From NCBI GenBank assembly GCA_016288215.1, contig JAEEYQ010000071.1:1-55035 (forward strand): 55,035 bases of DNA, given 5' to 3'. Below the pieces are notes generated by a model. It was not told the origin of the DNA. It searched no databases and saw only the letters and a list, made by a program, of their open reading frames with translations. Made by a program: the position numbers and the translations under genes. This document shows positions 25,812 through 33,825 of this stretch, piece by piece (within the stretch, counting starts at the first letter, position 1; each line of letters opens with the position of its first letter). The DNA is from Lentisphaeria bacterium. Its GTDB lineage: Bacteria > Verrucomicrobiota > Lentisphaeria > Oligosphaerales > Oligosphaeraceae.

Positions 25812-27503
25812 CTAATTATCAACAACATTGACCATTTTTCCGAAATCCGGAAGCAACTGGTATTTGTTTTGCCAGCTGGTGTACATGATGCCATTGCAAT
25901 GGGGCGTTTGGCGACAGATGTGGAGCCATTTGCGGCTGCCGTCCAAGCTGTCCTCATCATAATAGGCGGCCCCGAGAGTGCGGAAGCCCAGATTGGCGAA
26001 GAAGGGCATGGAAATGTCTCCATTGTACCAGCAGGCGATGACCAAGTCCTTGGGAATCAGGTTCCAAACGCCTGCGAAGGTGCCTTTGCAGCTGTAGTAG
26101 TTGTCATGGGCGTTATGGGCGGGATCCAGCATGTCCGACCAAATGTAGATGTTCGCCTCCGGACAGACCTCCTTGATGATTTGACGCTGACGGGAGATGC
26201 AGTCCGCCAGAATATGGGCCATGTCCGTGTGCCGTGCCTCGCAGGCGGCGCAGGTGCCCCCCGCGCGGATTTCGTCCATGCTGAGGAACCACTTCTTGGG
26301 GTGAAGCGCATTGGCTATTTCCTTTGCGGATTCTCTAAACATCTCGTATAGAATAGGTTCTGACATACAAGTGGAGCGCTGCCGACCAATTCGAACCGGA
26401 TGGTAGTAGTCGACTAGAAGCGAATCCCCTTCGCGGATGGCGGAATTCGCCGTCAGATTCAGCACTAGGCTTTTCGTGCTGTCGTTGGCGTTCTCCCATT
26501 CCTGCTCCGCCTGAACCTCCTCAAACGCCGTCAAAGGTGGAATCGCTTCGAAGTCCTTTCCCTCCTCATAGATCTGGCCGTTTTGGGCATTCCGCACGAC
26601 GAAAGGGGCGCCCGGACGCCGGATCACTTCGTTCACGCCGGCCACCTCCAGCGTCAAATCATCGATCCACACCTTGCCGTTTTTGCCGTCCCAGACGCCC
26701 GCATAGAGATAGCCTTCTGAGAGGTCATCGGAGGAGAAAACCATGGAAAGCCTTGTCCAATCCTGAGTTGGAGCAATGGCCGGCCATATGCAGGACCGCA
26801 TGTTGCCCTTTTTGTCGTAGAACTGGAGCTTGATGGAATCCCGTGGGTTGTCCACATAGCCTTCGGTCTTGACATAGCAGGAGAAACGGTATTTCCAATG
26901 GGGCTTCAGCGCCGTCTCAAGGCAGATTCGGCCATGTCCATACGGATTTGCGGTGAAATTCTCCAGCCGCAGGGAGCAAGCGCCGCCATGTTTGACCTGC
27001 GTGTCCGCGAAGGACACGACGCCTGGCTGGTCTATCCACCCCGTCATGGAAAAATCGTTTCCCTCATGAACTTCGAAATCGCCATTGGGAATCGGCGGGA
27101 TGGATTGCTTCACGATGACGGCTTTCCGCCCCTGAACCTGATAGGGAACGCCGATGATTGGCATCGCCGCGCAGAGATTCGGATTCCGATTCAGCATGGT
27201 TCCGTAGCCGATGGTCCAGATGATGGGGATGAGCTCCACATGCTGTTCATCGCAGATGCGTTTGACGGCCTGCAGGCGCTCCCGCTTTTCCTCCGGCCAT
27301 GTGGAATGGTATTCAACATTGCAGGACAGAAGCATGCCGTTCAAGCCAGAAGCGGAGGCGGTCTTCACCAATGCCGCCAGATCCGCCACGTCCTGCTCGC
27401 TGTCCAGATAACGGCATGCGTAGAACCAGCGATCCTGCAACGGCTGGGCGCCGGCGATGATACAACCGAAAAGGAACAGAAAAAGAAGCTTTGGAGTGGA
27501 CAT
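25812..27503 (-). CDS. Secreted glycosidase-like protein with a carbohydrate-binding domain inserted in its barrel
   Basis: The 563-residue protein has a signal peptide (LLFLFLFGCIIAGA). Residues about 25-130 look like the first half of a TIM barrel (LQDRWFYACRYL; ELIPIIWTIGYG). Residues about 135-290 form a CBM4/9-like beta sandwich (NGDFEVHEGND; YGHGRICLETALKPHWKYRF; WIDDLTLEVAG). The barrel resumes at about 370 with KKWFLSMDEIRAGGTCAACE, whose Asp410-Glu411 pair resembles the GH20 proton-donor motif, then ANIYIWSDMLDP and GIMYTSWQNKY. This suggests a GH20-like hexosaminidase or relative; substrate unknown. It converges with the CE15 gene across the repeat array. Confidence 0.75.
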   Translation of the reverse strand: MSTPKLLFLFLFGCIIAGAQPLQDRWFYACRYLDSEQDVADLAALVKTASASGLNGMLLSCNVEYHSTWPEEKRERLQAVKRICDEQHVELIPIIWTIGYGTMLNRNPNLCAAMPIIGVPYQVQGRKAVIVKQSIPPIPNGDFEVHEGNDFSMTGWIDQPGVVSFADTQVKHGGACSLRLENFTANPYGHGRICLETALKPHWKYRFSCYVKTEGYVDNPRDSIKLQFYDKKGNMRSCIWPAIAPTQDWTRLSMVFSSDDLSEGYLYAGVWDGKNGKVWIDDLTLEVAGVNEVIRRPGAPFVVRNAQNGQIYEEGKDFEAIPPLTAFEEVQAEQEWENANDSTKSLVLNLTANSAIREGDSLLVDYYHPVRIGRQRSTCMSEPILYEMFRESAKEIANALHPKKWFLSMDEIRAGGTCAACEARHTDMAHILADCISRQRQIIKEVCPEANIYIWSDMLDPAHNAHDNYYSCKGTFAGVWNLIPKDLVIACWYNGDISMPFFANLGFRTLGAAYYDEDSLDGSRKWLHICRQTPHCNGIMYTSWQNKYQLLPDFGKMVNVVDN

Positions 27504-27677
27504 GAGAGGCTCCGATTTGATAATGGCGAAATGAAAATGCAGGAGTTACTGTAGTGTGAATCTCCTCGTTGTCAAACCTGACATGGAACAACGGCGGCGG
27601 CTGCGGTCTCACCCTGTTTTCAGATTTCAAAATTAACATGATATTGCATCGTTTGTCTTGTTTTGTCATGTGTGTGT

Positions 27678-27705
27678 TTGATGATGGAAAAAGTTGGCTT
27701 ATATT
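27678..27705 (+). promoter_or_regulatory. Candidate promoter for the DEAD-box helicase gene
   Basis: TTGATG (27678-27683) and TATATT (27700-27705) with a 16-base spacer lie 84 bases before the start codon, leaving an AT-rich leader. Pattern-based only. Confidence 0.35.
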
Positions 27706-27788
27706 ATATCCATAATTATATGTAAGTGGTATAAAGGAAGAAAGCGGTTGGGGAAGACCGTTGTGTCATAGAAAGAGGAGAGAAGACC

Positions 27789-30200
27789 ATGATGACAGAA
27801 GAACAGAACATCACAATGCCGACCGAAGAGCCGGAAATGGACAAATCTGCCGTGGAGAGCGCGGAGCCGGCTGAGGAGACGGCCGCCGTGGAGAGCGCGG
27901 AGCCGGCTGAGGAGACAGGCACCGTGGAGAGCATGGAGCCGGCTGAGGAGACGGCCGCTGCTGACGATGAAAAGTCAGAAGTTGCTGAACAAGAAGAAGT
28001 TACAGGAGGATTTGAGCAATTCGGCCTTTCGCAGGAAATCCTGCAAGGCGTCCATGAGGCGGGCTTCAGTGAACCGACGCCGATTCAGCTGAAGGCCATT
28101 CCGGAGTTGCTTCGCGGCCATGACCTGATTGGGCAGGCCTTGACGGGCACGGGCAAGACGGCGGCGTTTGGGCTGCCGATCATGAGCATGATTCAGGGGG
28201 AGCCGGGACTGCTGATGTTGGTTCTTGTGCCGACCCGTGAACTGGCTGCGCAGGTCAGCGGCGAGCTGTTCCGTCTGGGGCGCTACACAGGCGTCAAGAC
28301 GGCGGCGTTCACGGGAGGACAGTCCTATTCGCGGCAGGAGCACATGCTGGAGCATGGCATCAATGCGCTGGTGGCCACGCCTGGACGGCTTCTCGACCTG
28401 ATCAGCTCGGGCCATTTCAAAGATGTGAACCCGCGCTATATCGTTGTGGATGAGGCGGATGAAATGCTGGACATGGGTTTTCTCGAGGACGTGCAGAAAA
28501 TCTTCGAAGCCTTCCCCGGCCCCCATCAGACCATGCTGTTCTCCGCCACGATGCCCCGTCCCGTGGTGAATCTGGCCCAGAGCATTCTGAAGGACCCCAT
28601 CGACATCACCACCTCCACGCGGGAATCGGCCAACAACGACATCGAGCAGTTCTTCTACGTCATTGAGGACAGTGAACGGGTCAATGCCATCATCCGACTG
28701 ATTGACGCGCAGGATGTGACCAAAGGCATGATCTTCTGTCGGACCAAAGAGGAGGCGGACTCCCTGAACATCATGCTCAGCGGACGCGGCTACAACGTGA
28801 ATTGCCTCCATGGAGACATGGAGCAGGCGGCGAGAAACCGGGTCATGAACGCATTCCGCAGAGGGGAAATCGACATTTTGGTGGCGACGGACGTGGCCGC
28901 CCGCGGGTTGGATGTGGACGATGTGTCTCATGTGTTCAATTTCCATCTGCCCTTTGACTCAAGAGGATACGTGCATCGTATAGGACGGACCGGACGTGCC
29001 GGCAAGACCGGAACCGCCATTACGTTGGTGACGCCTCGGGAGATTCGCCAGCTTGAGGCGATTCGCCACAATGTGGGCGCCCAAATGGAAAATCGTCTGA
29101 TTCCCTCGCGGACGGAAGTGACGTCTCAGCGGCTGAAGAAGATCTTCCACGACATGCATGATTATGAACTGAATGTGGACATCCTCAATCAGGTTCAGAC
29201 GCTTTGCGTTAATCAGGATGTGTTGGTCCTTCTCGCCAAGTTGGTTGGACATCAGCTTGCGGGCGGCGGCGACTTGGGGCCGGAGCATATTGGCATTGCG
29301 GGGCAGCGTCTGGACAATCTGCTTTCCCCGAAGCCCAAGGACAAGGGCCAACGGGAAGGCCATGGTCGTGGTCGCGGCGGAAGAGGCGGTCGTGGCAGAC
29401 GCGGCGACCGTTGGGAACGTGAGGACCGCGGTGAACGCGGTGGTCGAGGAGACCGTTTCTCCAGAGAGGAAGAACGGCGGGACGATTGGTCTGAACCCAA
29501 ACGCGACAAATTCCCGAAATTCAAGGATGATGCGGAAAATGTAGATTATCCAATATTTACGGAAAAGAAATCCGATTTCCAAGACGAAGCTCCACGCAAT
29601 GAGCGGCATGATGACGGCAAGTCCTTCGACCGCCCCCGCAAGGAGCATCGCGACGGCGACTTCTTCGACCGTCCCCGCAAGGAGCATCGCGACGGCGACT
29701 TCTTCGACCGCCCCCGCAAGGAGCACCGCGACGGCGACTTCTTCGACCGTCCCCGCAAGGAGCATCGCGACGGCGACTTCTTCGAGCGTCCGCGCAAGGA
29801 GCACCACGACGGCGACTTCTTCGACCGCCCCCGCAAGGAGCGCCGCGACGGCGACTTCTTCGACCGTCCTCGCAAGGTGCGCCGCGACGGCGACTTCTTC
29901 GACCGTCCCCGCAAGGGGAAGTGGGAAGATCGGGATTGGGAGTCAAAAGGCGGTCATGGAAAAGGGGCGAAGCATTCTGGGGCACCGGCGGAGGTTTTCA
30001 AGAGCACCCGCAAACGGCTGTCTCTGGATGAGATCCTGAAGGCCGTCAACGACCGTCCGGAATCTGGAGACCGCAAAGGCAGCGGCCGGATTTCCCGCCC
30101 GGGACGCGACAATGGCTTCCACGACAACGGCTTCCGTGACAACGGTGGGCATGGCGGCAGGGGCGGCCGTTTCGACAAAAAGGGACGTGGCCGGAAATAA
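27789..30200 (+). CDS. DEAD-box RNA helicase with repeat-built N- and C-terminal tails
   Basis: The 803-residue protein has all DEAD-box motifs: Q motif (GFSEPTPIQLKAIP), motif I (ALTGTGKTAAFG, where A-L replaces the usual A-Q), Ia (PTRELAAQV), DEAD near residue 220, SAT, and HRIGRTGRAGKTG. It would unwind RNA duplexes with ATP, probably in ribosome assembly or cold adaptation. The N-terminus has three acidic 12-residue repeats (VESAEPAEETAA type). After the core comes an Arg/Gly-rich tract, then eight 13-residue repeats of FFDRPRKEHRDGD type, then a Gly/Arg end. AGGAG precedes the ATG. Family members are usually 400-650 residues, so the tails are long. Confidence 0.93.
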   Translation: MMTEEQNITMPTEEPEMDKSAVESAEPAEETAAVESAEPAEETGTVESMEPAEETAAADDEKSEVAEQEEVTGGFEQFGLSQEILQGVHEAGFSEPTPIQLKAIPELLRGHDLIGQALTGTGKTAAFGLPIMSMIQGEPGLLMLVLVPTRELAAQVSGELFRLGRYTGVKTAAFTGGQSYSRQEHMLEHGINALVATPGRLLDLISSGHFKDVNPRYIVVDEADEMLDMGFLEDVQKIFEAFPGPHQTMLFSATMPRPVVNLAQSILKDPIDITTSTRESANNDIEQFFYVIEDSERVNAIIRLIDAQDVTKGMIFCRTKEEADSLNIMLSGRGYNVNCLHGDMEQAARNRVMNAFRRGEIDILVATDVAARGLDVDDVSHVFNFHLPFDSRGYVHRIGRTGRAGKTGTAITLVTPREIRQLEAIRHNVGAQMENRLIPSRTEVTSQRLKKIFHDMHDYELNVDILNQVQTLCVNQDVLVLLAKLVGHQLAGGGDLGPEHIGIAGQRLDNLLSPKPKDKGQREGHGRGRGGRGGRGRRGDRWEREDRGERGGRGDRFSREEERRDDWSEPKRDKFPKFKDDAENVDYPIFTEKKSDFQDEAPRNERHDDGKSFDRPRKEHRDGDFFDRPRKEHRDGDFFDRPRKEHRDGDFFDRPRKEHRDGDFFERPRKEHHDGDFFDRPRKERRDGDFFDRPRKVRRDGDFFDRPRKGKWEDRDWESKGGHGKGAKHSGAPAEVFKSTRKRLSLDEILKAVNDRPESGDRKGSGRISRPGRDNGFHDNGFRDNGGHGGRGGRFDKKGRGRK
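27850..27960 (+). repeat. 36-bp in-frame repeat (three copies) in the helicase N-terminus
   Basis: Three near-identical 36-base units encode VESAEPAEET followed by two variable residues. Two copies are nearly identical in DNA and the third differs in a few bases, indicating recent duplication. Confidence 0.8.
29622..29918 (+). repeat. 39-bp in-frame repeat (about eight copies) in the helicase C-terminus
   Basis: Units of 39 bases encode FFDRPRKEHRDGD with substitutions in later copies (FFERPRKEHHDGD, FFDRPRKERRDGD, FFDRPRKVRRDGD). DNA identity between copies is very high, so copy number is likely to vary between strains. Long antisense Arg-rich frames across this region are by-products. Confidence 0.9.
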
Positions 30201-30220
30201 GGCCTGAAGGGACGCAAATA

Positions 30221-30257
30221 GGACAGATGTGACGAAAAATGACCGTCCCATCCGTCC
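30221..30257. terminator. Hairpin between converging helicase and murB genes
   Basis: GGACAGATGTGACG pairs with CGTCCCATCCGTCC (14 positions, two mismatches) around a nine-base loop, 20 bases after the helicase stop. The T-rich TCTTAGTTTTG follows after a short gap. Position and pairing suggest a terminator for the plus-strand gene; the arms also have a loose 7-base rhythm. Confidence 0.45.
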
Positions 30258-30339
30258 TGTCCGTCTTAGTTTTGTACCCGCATAAACGTTGTTTTGGGGC
30301 AATTGACCGCTTTGCGGCTCCTCTTTCGGACACGATGAC

Positions 30340-30391
30340 TTAAGGCATTGCGGTGCAATGGGTTATACAATGCCCGATTGCGAATTGCCTA
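30340..30391. repeat. Short degenerate heptamer tract after murB
   Basis: Read on the minus strand after the murB TAG, the sequence runs GGCAATT, CGCAATC, GGGCATT, GTATAAC, CCATTGC, ACCGCAA. Only the first three are clearly alike. It matches the 7-base period of the stronger arrays but is weak on its own. Confidence 0.4.
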
Positions 30392-31258
30392 GAGCAGGTC
30401 CGCAAAGCGCCATTCCGCTTCGAGGCGGATGCCGTGGCGTTCCATGACCATGGTCTGCATCCGTTGCACAAGCCGTCGGCAGTCTTCTGCCTTACCTACG
30501 TTCCCTGAAGCATTTACGATCCAGTTCGCATGCTGTTGACTGACCGAGAAGACGCCTTCCGTCAGGCCTTTGCAGCCTGCCTCCTCCAATAGCCGGCCAG
30601 CGGGGGCATTGGGCGGATTGCGGAAAACGGAGCCGCAGGAAAGGCCACGGGGTGTGACGCGGCGCCTCCGCATCCACTCGGCGGAGATTTTCTCTGTTTC
30701 CTCTTGGGAATCAACGAGTTGCAGCTCAAGAACCGCCGTGGTCACCATGACATGGGGAGGCAGGGGAGAATGACGGTAGGCCCAGCCTCCATCGCCCTTT
30801 CGCCATTGCCATTCCTCTCCGCTCCGCAGATGGATTCCATGCATTTCGGTGACAAATTCAGAGATGGAGCAGCCATTTGCTCCTGCGTTCATGGCCAAAG
30901 CCCCACCAAGGGAGCCTGGAATGCCCGCCAACGCAGAAATTCCTCCAAATCCTTGCGTTGCAAGATTTTGCACAAATATTCCAAGAGGAATTCCCGTCTG
31001 GACGCGGACCTTGCCACCATCGAACACATCCATGGCTCGCATGGCGGAGAGGGACAACATGGTGACAGGAAGCTCCTGGTCGCTGCCGATGAGATTGGTG
31101 CCTTTTCCCACGGGAAGGAGGCGCCGTCCTTCCCGGCGGCTTTGTTGGATGGCCTCAAAAATTTCTTCATCTTGTTGGAGCTGAAGAAGTTGAACGATGC
31201 CAACGCCAGCCCGCAACGTGCTCAGGTTTGCCCATGGAATCCTTTGCGGTGCATTCAT
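30389..31258 (-). CDS. murB: UDP-N-acetylenolpyruvoylglucosamine reductase (MurB)
   Basis: The 289-residue protein has the FAD-binding motifs PVGKGTNLI and GIPGSLGGALAMNAGANG, the catalytic Arg context WAYRHS, the proton-donor Ser in CGSVFRNP, the tail motif VSQQHANWIVN and the late Glu in RLEAEWRF. MurB reduces enolpyruvyl-UDP-GlcNAc to UDP-MurNAc with NADPH, the second committed step of peptidoglycan synthesis. Its start overlaps the murA stop by four bases (ATGA), so the two consecutive enzymes are coupled. The length fits the short MurB type. Confidence 0.95.
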   Translation of the reverse strand: MNAPQRIPWANLSTLRAGVGIVQLLQLQQDEEIFEAIQQSRREGRRLLPVGKGTNLIGSDQELPVTMLSLSAMRAMDVFDGGKVRVQTGIPLGIFVQNLATQGFGGISALAGIPGSLGGALAMNAGANGCSISEFVTEMHGIHLRSGEEWQWRKGDGGWAYRHSPLPPHVMVTTAVLELQLVDSQEETEKISAEWMRRRRVTPRGLSCGSVFRNPPNAPAGRLLEEAGCKGLTEGVFSVSQQHANWIVNASGNVGKAEDCRRLVQRMQTMVMERHGIRLEAEWRFADLL

Positions 31259-32538
31259 CTTGCTTCCTCAACGGCGTGGATGCCAAGGCTGCGGAGTTTC
31301 TCCGGCAGATTCTGATAGCCTCTGTAGACCATGTCGATGTTGTGGATGACGGAGGTGCCGTTGGCGCAACAGGCGGCGATGACGATGGCCATGCCGGCCC
31401 GTATGTCCGGACTGGTCAGTTCCGCGCCGTGCAGTCGGGCGGGACCGGAGATGACCACGCGATGGGGGTCGCAGACGATGGCGCTGGCTCCCATGCCCAC
31501 CAGCTTGTCCACAAAGTACAGGCGGCTCTCGAACATTTTCTCAAAGAAGAGGACGGTTCCCTCCGCCTGGGTGGCCATGGCGATCATGCAGCTCATCATG
31601 TCGCTGGGGAACTGGGGCCAAGGACCATCGGAAATGACTGGGATGGAGTTATTTATGTCTGGACAAATGCGGAGTTTCTCCGGTGCGGCCATCGTGATCC
31701 GCCCCGGCTCCAGGCGGAATTGGCAGTTGAAACGCTCGAAGACCCGCCGTGTCATCCAATAGTTGTGGGGAGACAGGTTTCCTGTGATGGTGAGGGTGCC
31801 TCCCGTGGCGGCGCAGAGGGCCAGATAGCTGCTGACCTCCACATAGTCGCTTTCCAACGCCACCGTGCAACCATGGAGTTTCGGAGTGCCGTTGACGGTG
31901 ATGCTGTTGGTGCCGGCTCCCGTGATGGTAGCTCCCATGGCGTTGAGCATATCCGCCAGCTGGGCGACATGGGGCTCGCAGGCGGCGTTCAGAATCGTGG
32001 TGTGGCCGGGCATGGCCGCCGCCGTCATCATGATGTGCTCCGTGGCGGTGACGCTGGCCTCGTCCAAAAACAGCTCCGTGGACTCGAAGGGCGATTTTCG
32101 GAAGACAAAGCCGCTGCCTTTCGCCTCAATTTCGATGCCGAGCTTGCGCAGTCCGTAGAAATGGGTGTCGAAGCGACGTCGCCCAATCATGTCGCCGCCG
32201 GGATAGCCCAATTCCGCATGGCCGAAGCGGGCGGTCAGTGGCCCCGCGAACAACAGGGAAGTGCGCAGGGTATGGCACAGCTCCGGCGGGATGACGGAGG
32301 TGGAGAGTCCGTAGCAGTTGATTCGGACCGTGCCCATGGTGAATTCCGCCAAACCGCCCAGGGCACGGATGATGGACAGCATGTTGTGCACGTCCACAAT
32401 GTCTGGAACATTGTGGAGAATCACATCATCCGTGGTCAGGACGGTGGCCGCAATCGTGGGAAGCGCCGCGTTTTTGTTGCCGCCTGGCGTGAGGGTTCCA
32501 TGGATGCGGCCAGGGCCGTTGATGAGCAGGGTCGTCAT
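31255..32538 (-). CDS. murA: UDP-GlcNAc 1-carboxyvinyltransferase (MurA) with Asp at the active-site Cys position
   Basis: The 427-residue protein has the MurA marks GGNKNAALP (Lys22-equivalent), LRTSLLFAGPLTARFG and the active loop YPGGDMIGRRR. In E. coli the loop reads PGGCTIG with Cys115; here that residue is Asp116 (codon 32191-32193, GAC). The same change occurs in Chlamydia and Mycobacterium tuberculosis, where the enzyme works but is insensitive to fosfomycin. MurA transfers enolpyruvate from PEP to UDP-GlcNAc, the first peptidoglycan step. It lies eight bases after hisF and overlaps murB. Confidence 0.95.
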   Translation of the reverse strand: MTTLLINGPGRIHGTLTPGGNKNAALPTIAATVLTTDDVILHNVPDIVDVHNMLSIIRALGGLAEFTMGTVRINCYGLSTSVIPPELCHTLRTSLLFAGPLTARFGHAELGYPGGDMIGRRRFDTHFYGLRKLGIEIEAKGSGFVFRKSPFESTELFLDEASVTATEHIMMTAAAMPGHTTILNAACEPHVAQLADMLNAMGATITGAGTNSITVNGTPKLHGCTVALESDYVEVSSYLALCAATGGTLTITGNLSPHNYWMTRRVFERFNCQFRLEPGRITMAAPEKLRICPDINNSIPVISDGPWPQFPSDMMSCMIAMATQAEGTVLFFEKMFESRLYFVDKLVGMGASAIVCDPHRVVISGPARLHGAELTSPDIRAGMAIVIAACCANGTSVIHNIDMVYRGYQNLPEKLRSLGIHAVEEAR

Positions 32539-32546
32539 GAATCCAA

Positions 32547-33308
32547 TTAGCGCACGGCGATGCCGTGGGCCTTAAGATATGCTTTAAGTTCCTTGATGTC
32601 AATGAGATGGAAATGGAACACCGAAGCGGCCAAAAGAACCGTCGCGCCTGCTTTGGCGGCTTCGAGGAAATCCTCCAGCTTGCCGGCGCCGCCGGAGGCC
32701 ACGATGGTCGCGCGGCAGGCTTTGACCATGGCTTTGATGACGGGAAGGTCATAGCCCGTCTTCGCGCCGTCTCCCGCCTTGCTCGTGGGCAGGATGACCT
32801 TGACGCCATAGCCGTCGACCTGCTTGGCCCATTCCACGGCGTCTGCGCCGGTGGCGGTGCGGCCGCCATCCACATAGACTTCATAACCTGATGGAAGAGA
32901 AGGATTTACATCAACATCAATGGCCACGGTCAAGGAATCCGCGCCAAATTCTTTGATGATTTCCGGAATGATTTCGGGCTTGCGGAAGGCCGCGCTGCTG
33001 ACGGACACCTTGTTCGCTCCCGCCTGAAGGACGTCCCCGGCGGATTTCACATCACGGATGCCGCCGCCCACCGTGAAGGGAACGGAGCAGGCCTGAGCCG
33101 TCCGCCGCACCACGTCCAGAAGGGTGCCGCGGTTTTCGAAGGTGGCGTTGATGTCCAGAAGCGCCAGTTCGTCCGCGCCGGCGGCGCAGTAGGCCTTGGC
33201 GCATTCCACGGGATCGCCGGCATCTGCAATGTCCACAAAATGAACGCCTTTGACAACTCGTCCTGCTTTCATGTCAAGGCAGGGCATGATGGTAACAGGT
33301 TGATTCAT
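32547..33308 (-). CDS. hisF: Imidazole glycerol phosphate synthase cyclase subunit (HisF)
   Basis: The 253-residue TIM-barrel protein keeps both catalytic Asp contexts (MPCLDMKAGRVVKGVHF and TVAIDVD), the phosphate sites VGGGIR and IASGGAG, and the closing FHFHLIDIKELKAYL. HisF with HisH makes imidazole glycerol phosphate and AICAR in histidine synthesis. The segment usually reading LLTSMDRDGT is LPTSKAGDGAK here. No hisH or other his gene is nearby; it heads a hisF-murA-murB run. The frame continues upstream, but the ATG at 33308 matches the family start. Confidence 0.92.
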   Translation of the reverse strand: MNQPVTIMPCLDMKAGRVVKGVHFVDIADAGDPVECAKAYCAAGADELALLDINATFENRGTLLDVVRRTAQACSVPFTVGGGIRDVKSAGDVLQAGANKVSVSSAAFRKPEIIPEIIKEFGADSLTVAIDVDVNPSLPSGYEVYVDGGRTATGADAVEWAKQVDGYGVKVILPTSKAGDGAKTGYDLPVIKAMVKACRATIVASGGAGKLEDFLEAAKAGATVLLAASVFHFHLIDIKELKAYLKAHGIAVR

Positions 33309-33825
33309 GGTCTTTCTTCCTTCATGACTTCCATTGGGTTCAACACAATTGACATGCAGGCAGCCTCGTGCCTGATGTGTGTCCACTGCATTAACATATT
33401 CCAGAAACCGCGAAGTGCCAGAGGACAAATCGCTTTTTGAGACGGCAAATCGTTCTTATAGGGCGCCAAAGAAAAAACACCTCGCATTTTGGGGAAAGGA
33501 GGCGAGACCGCAAGAAGCGAAAAAAGCAAAATTATGCATAAATATGAATGCATTTAATGAATGCTTTCGTTGGGCTGTCACCGCTGGGGAAATGGGGCGA
33601 AAAATGTGTCTGAAAGTGCGAAAAATGGCCTTTGTTTTTGGGTCAAATGCCCGTAAAGAGCCCTAGAGCGGCCTCTGTTGCGTTGTGAAGGCGATTCAGT
33701 ATATTAATACCTCTCTTTGCCAAGGGGCCGACAGAGGCCGTTTCTGTGAGTTTTGGTTTTATTGCATTTTATTTCATATATTGCAGTAAATCAATGGAGC
33801 CATTGGGACCCAAGAGGGCGACATC
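33309..33825. other. 517-base gap between hisF and PBP2 genes
   Basis: I see no convincing gene here. A short open frame on the plus strand (33379-33666) has no Shine-Dalgarno or family signal. A 10-bp inverted repeat, CGGCCTCTGT at 33669-33678 and ACAGAGGCCG at 33731-33740, flanks a 52-base AT-rich stretch. It could be a structured region after the PBP2 gene or an operator-like site for hisF. The rest is AT-rich. Confidence 0.5.

Noticed and set aside
29546..29985. Arg/Ser-rich antisense frames across the helicase repeats
   Set aside because: Produced by the 39-base repeat read in other frames.
31228..32550. Long plus-strand open frame opposite murA
   Set aside because: No family signal; murA is certain on the other strand.
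33379..33666. 95-codon frame between hisF and the PBP2 gene
   Set aside because: AT-rich, partly overlaps the hisF leader, no ribosome binding site and no recognisable fold.
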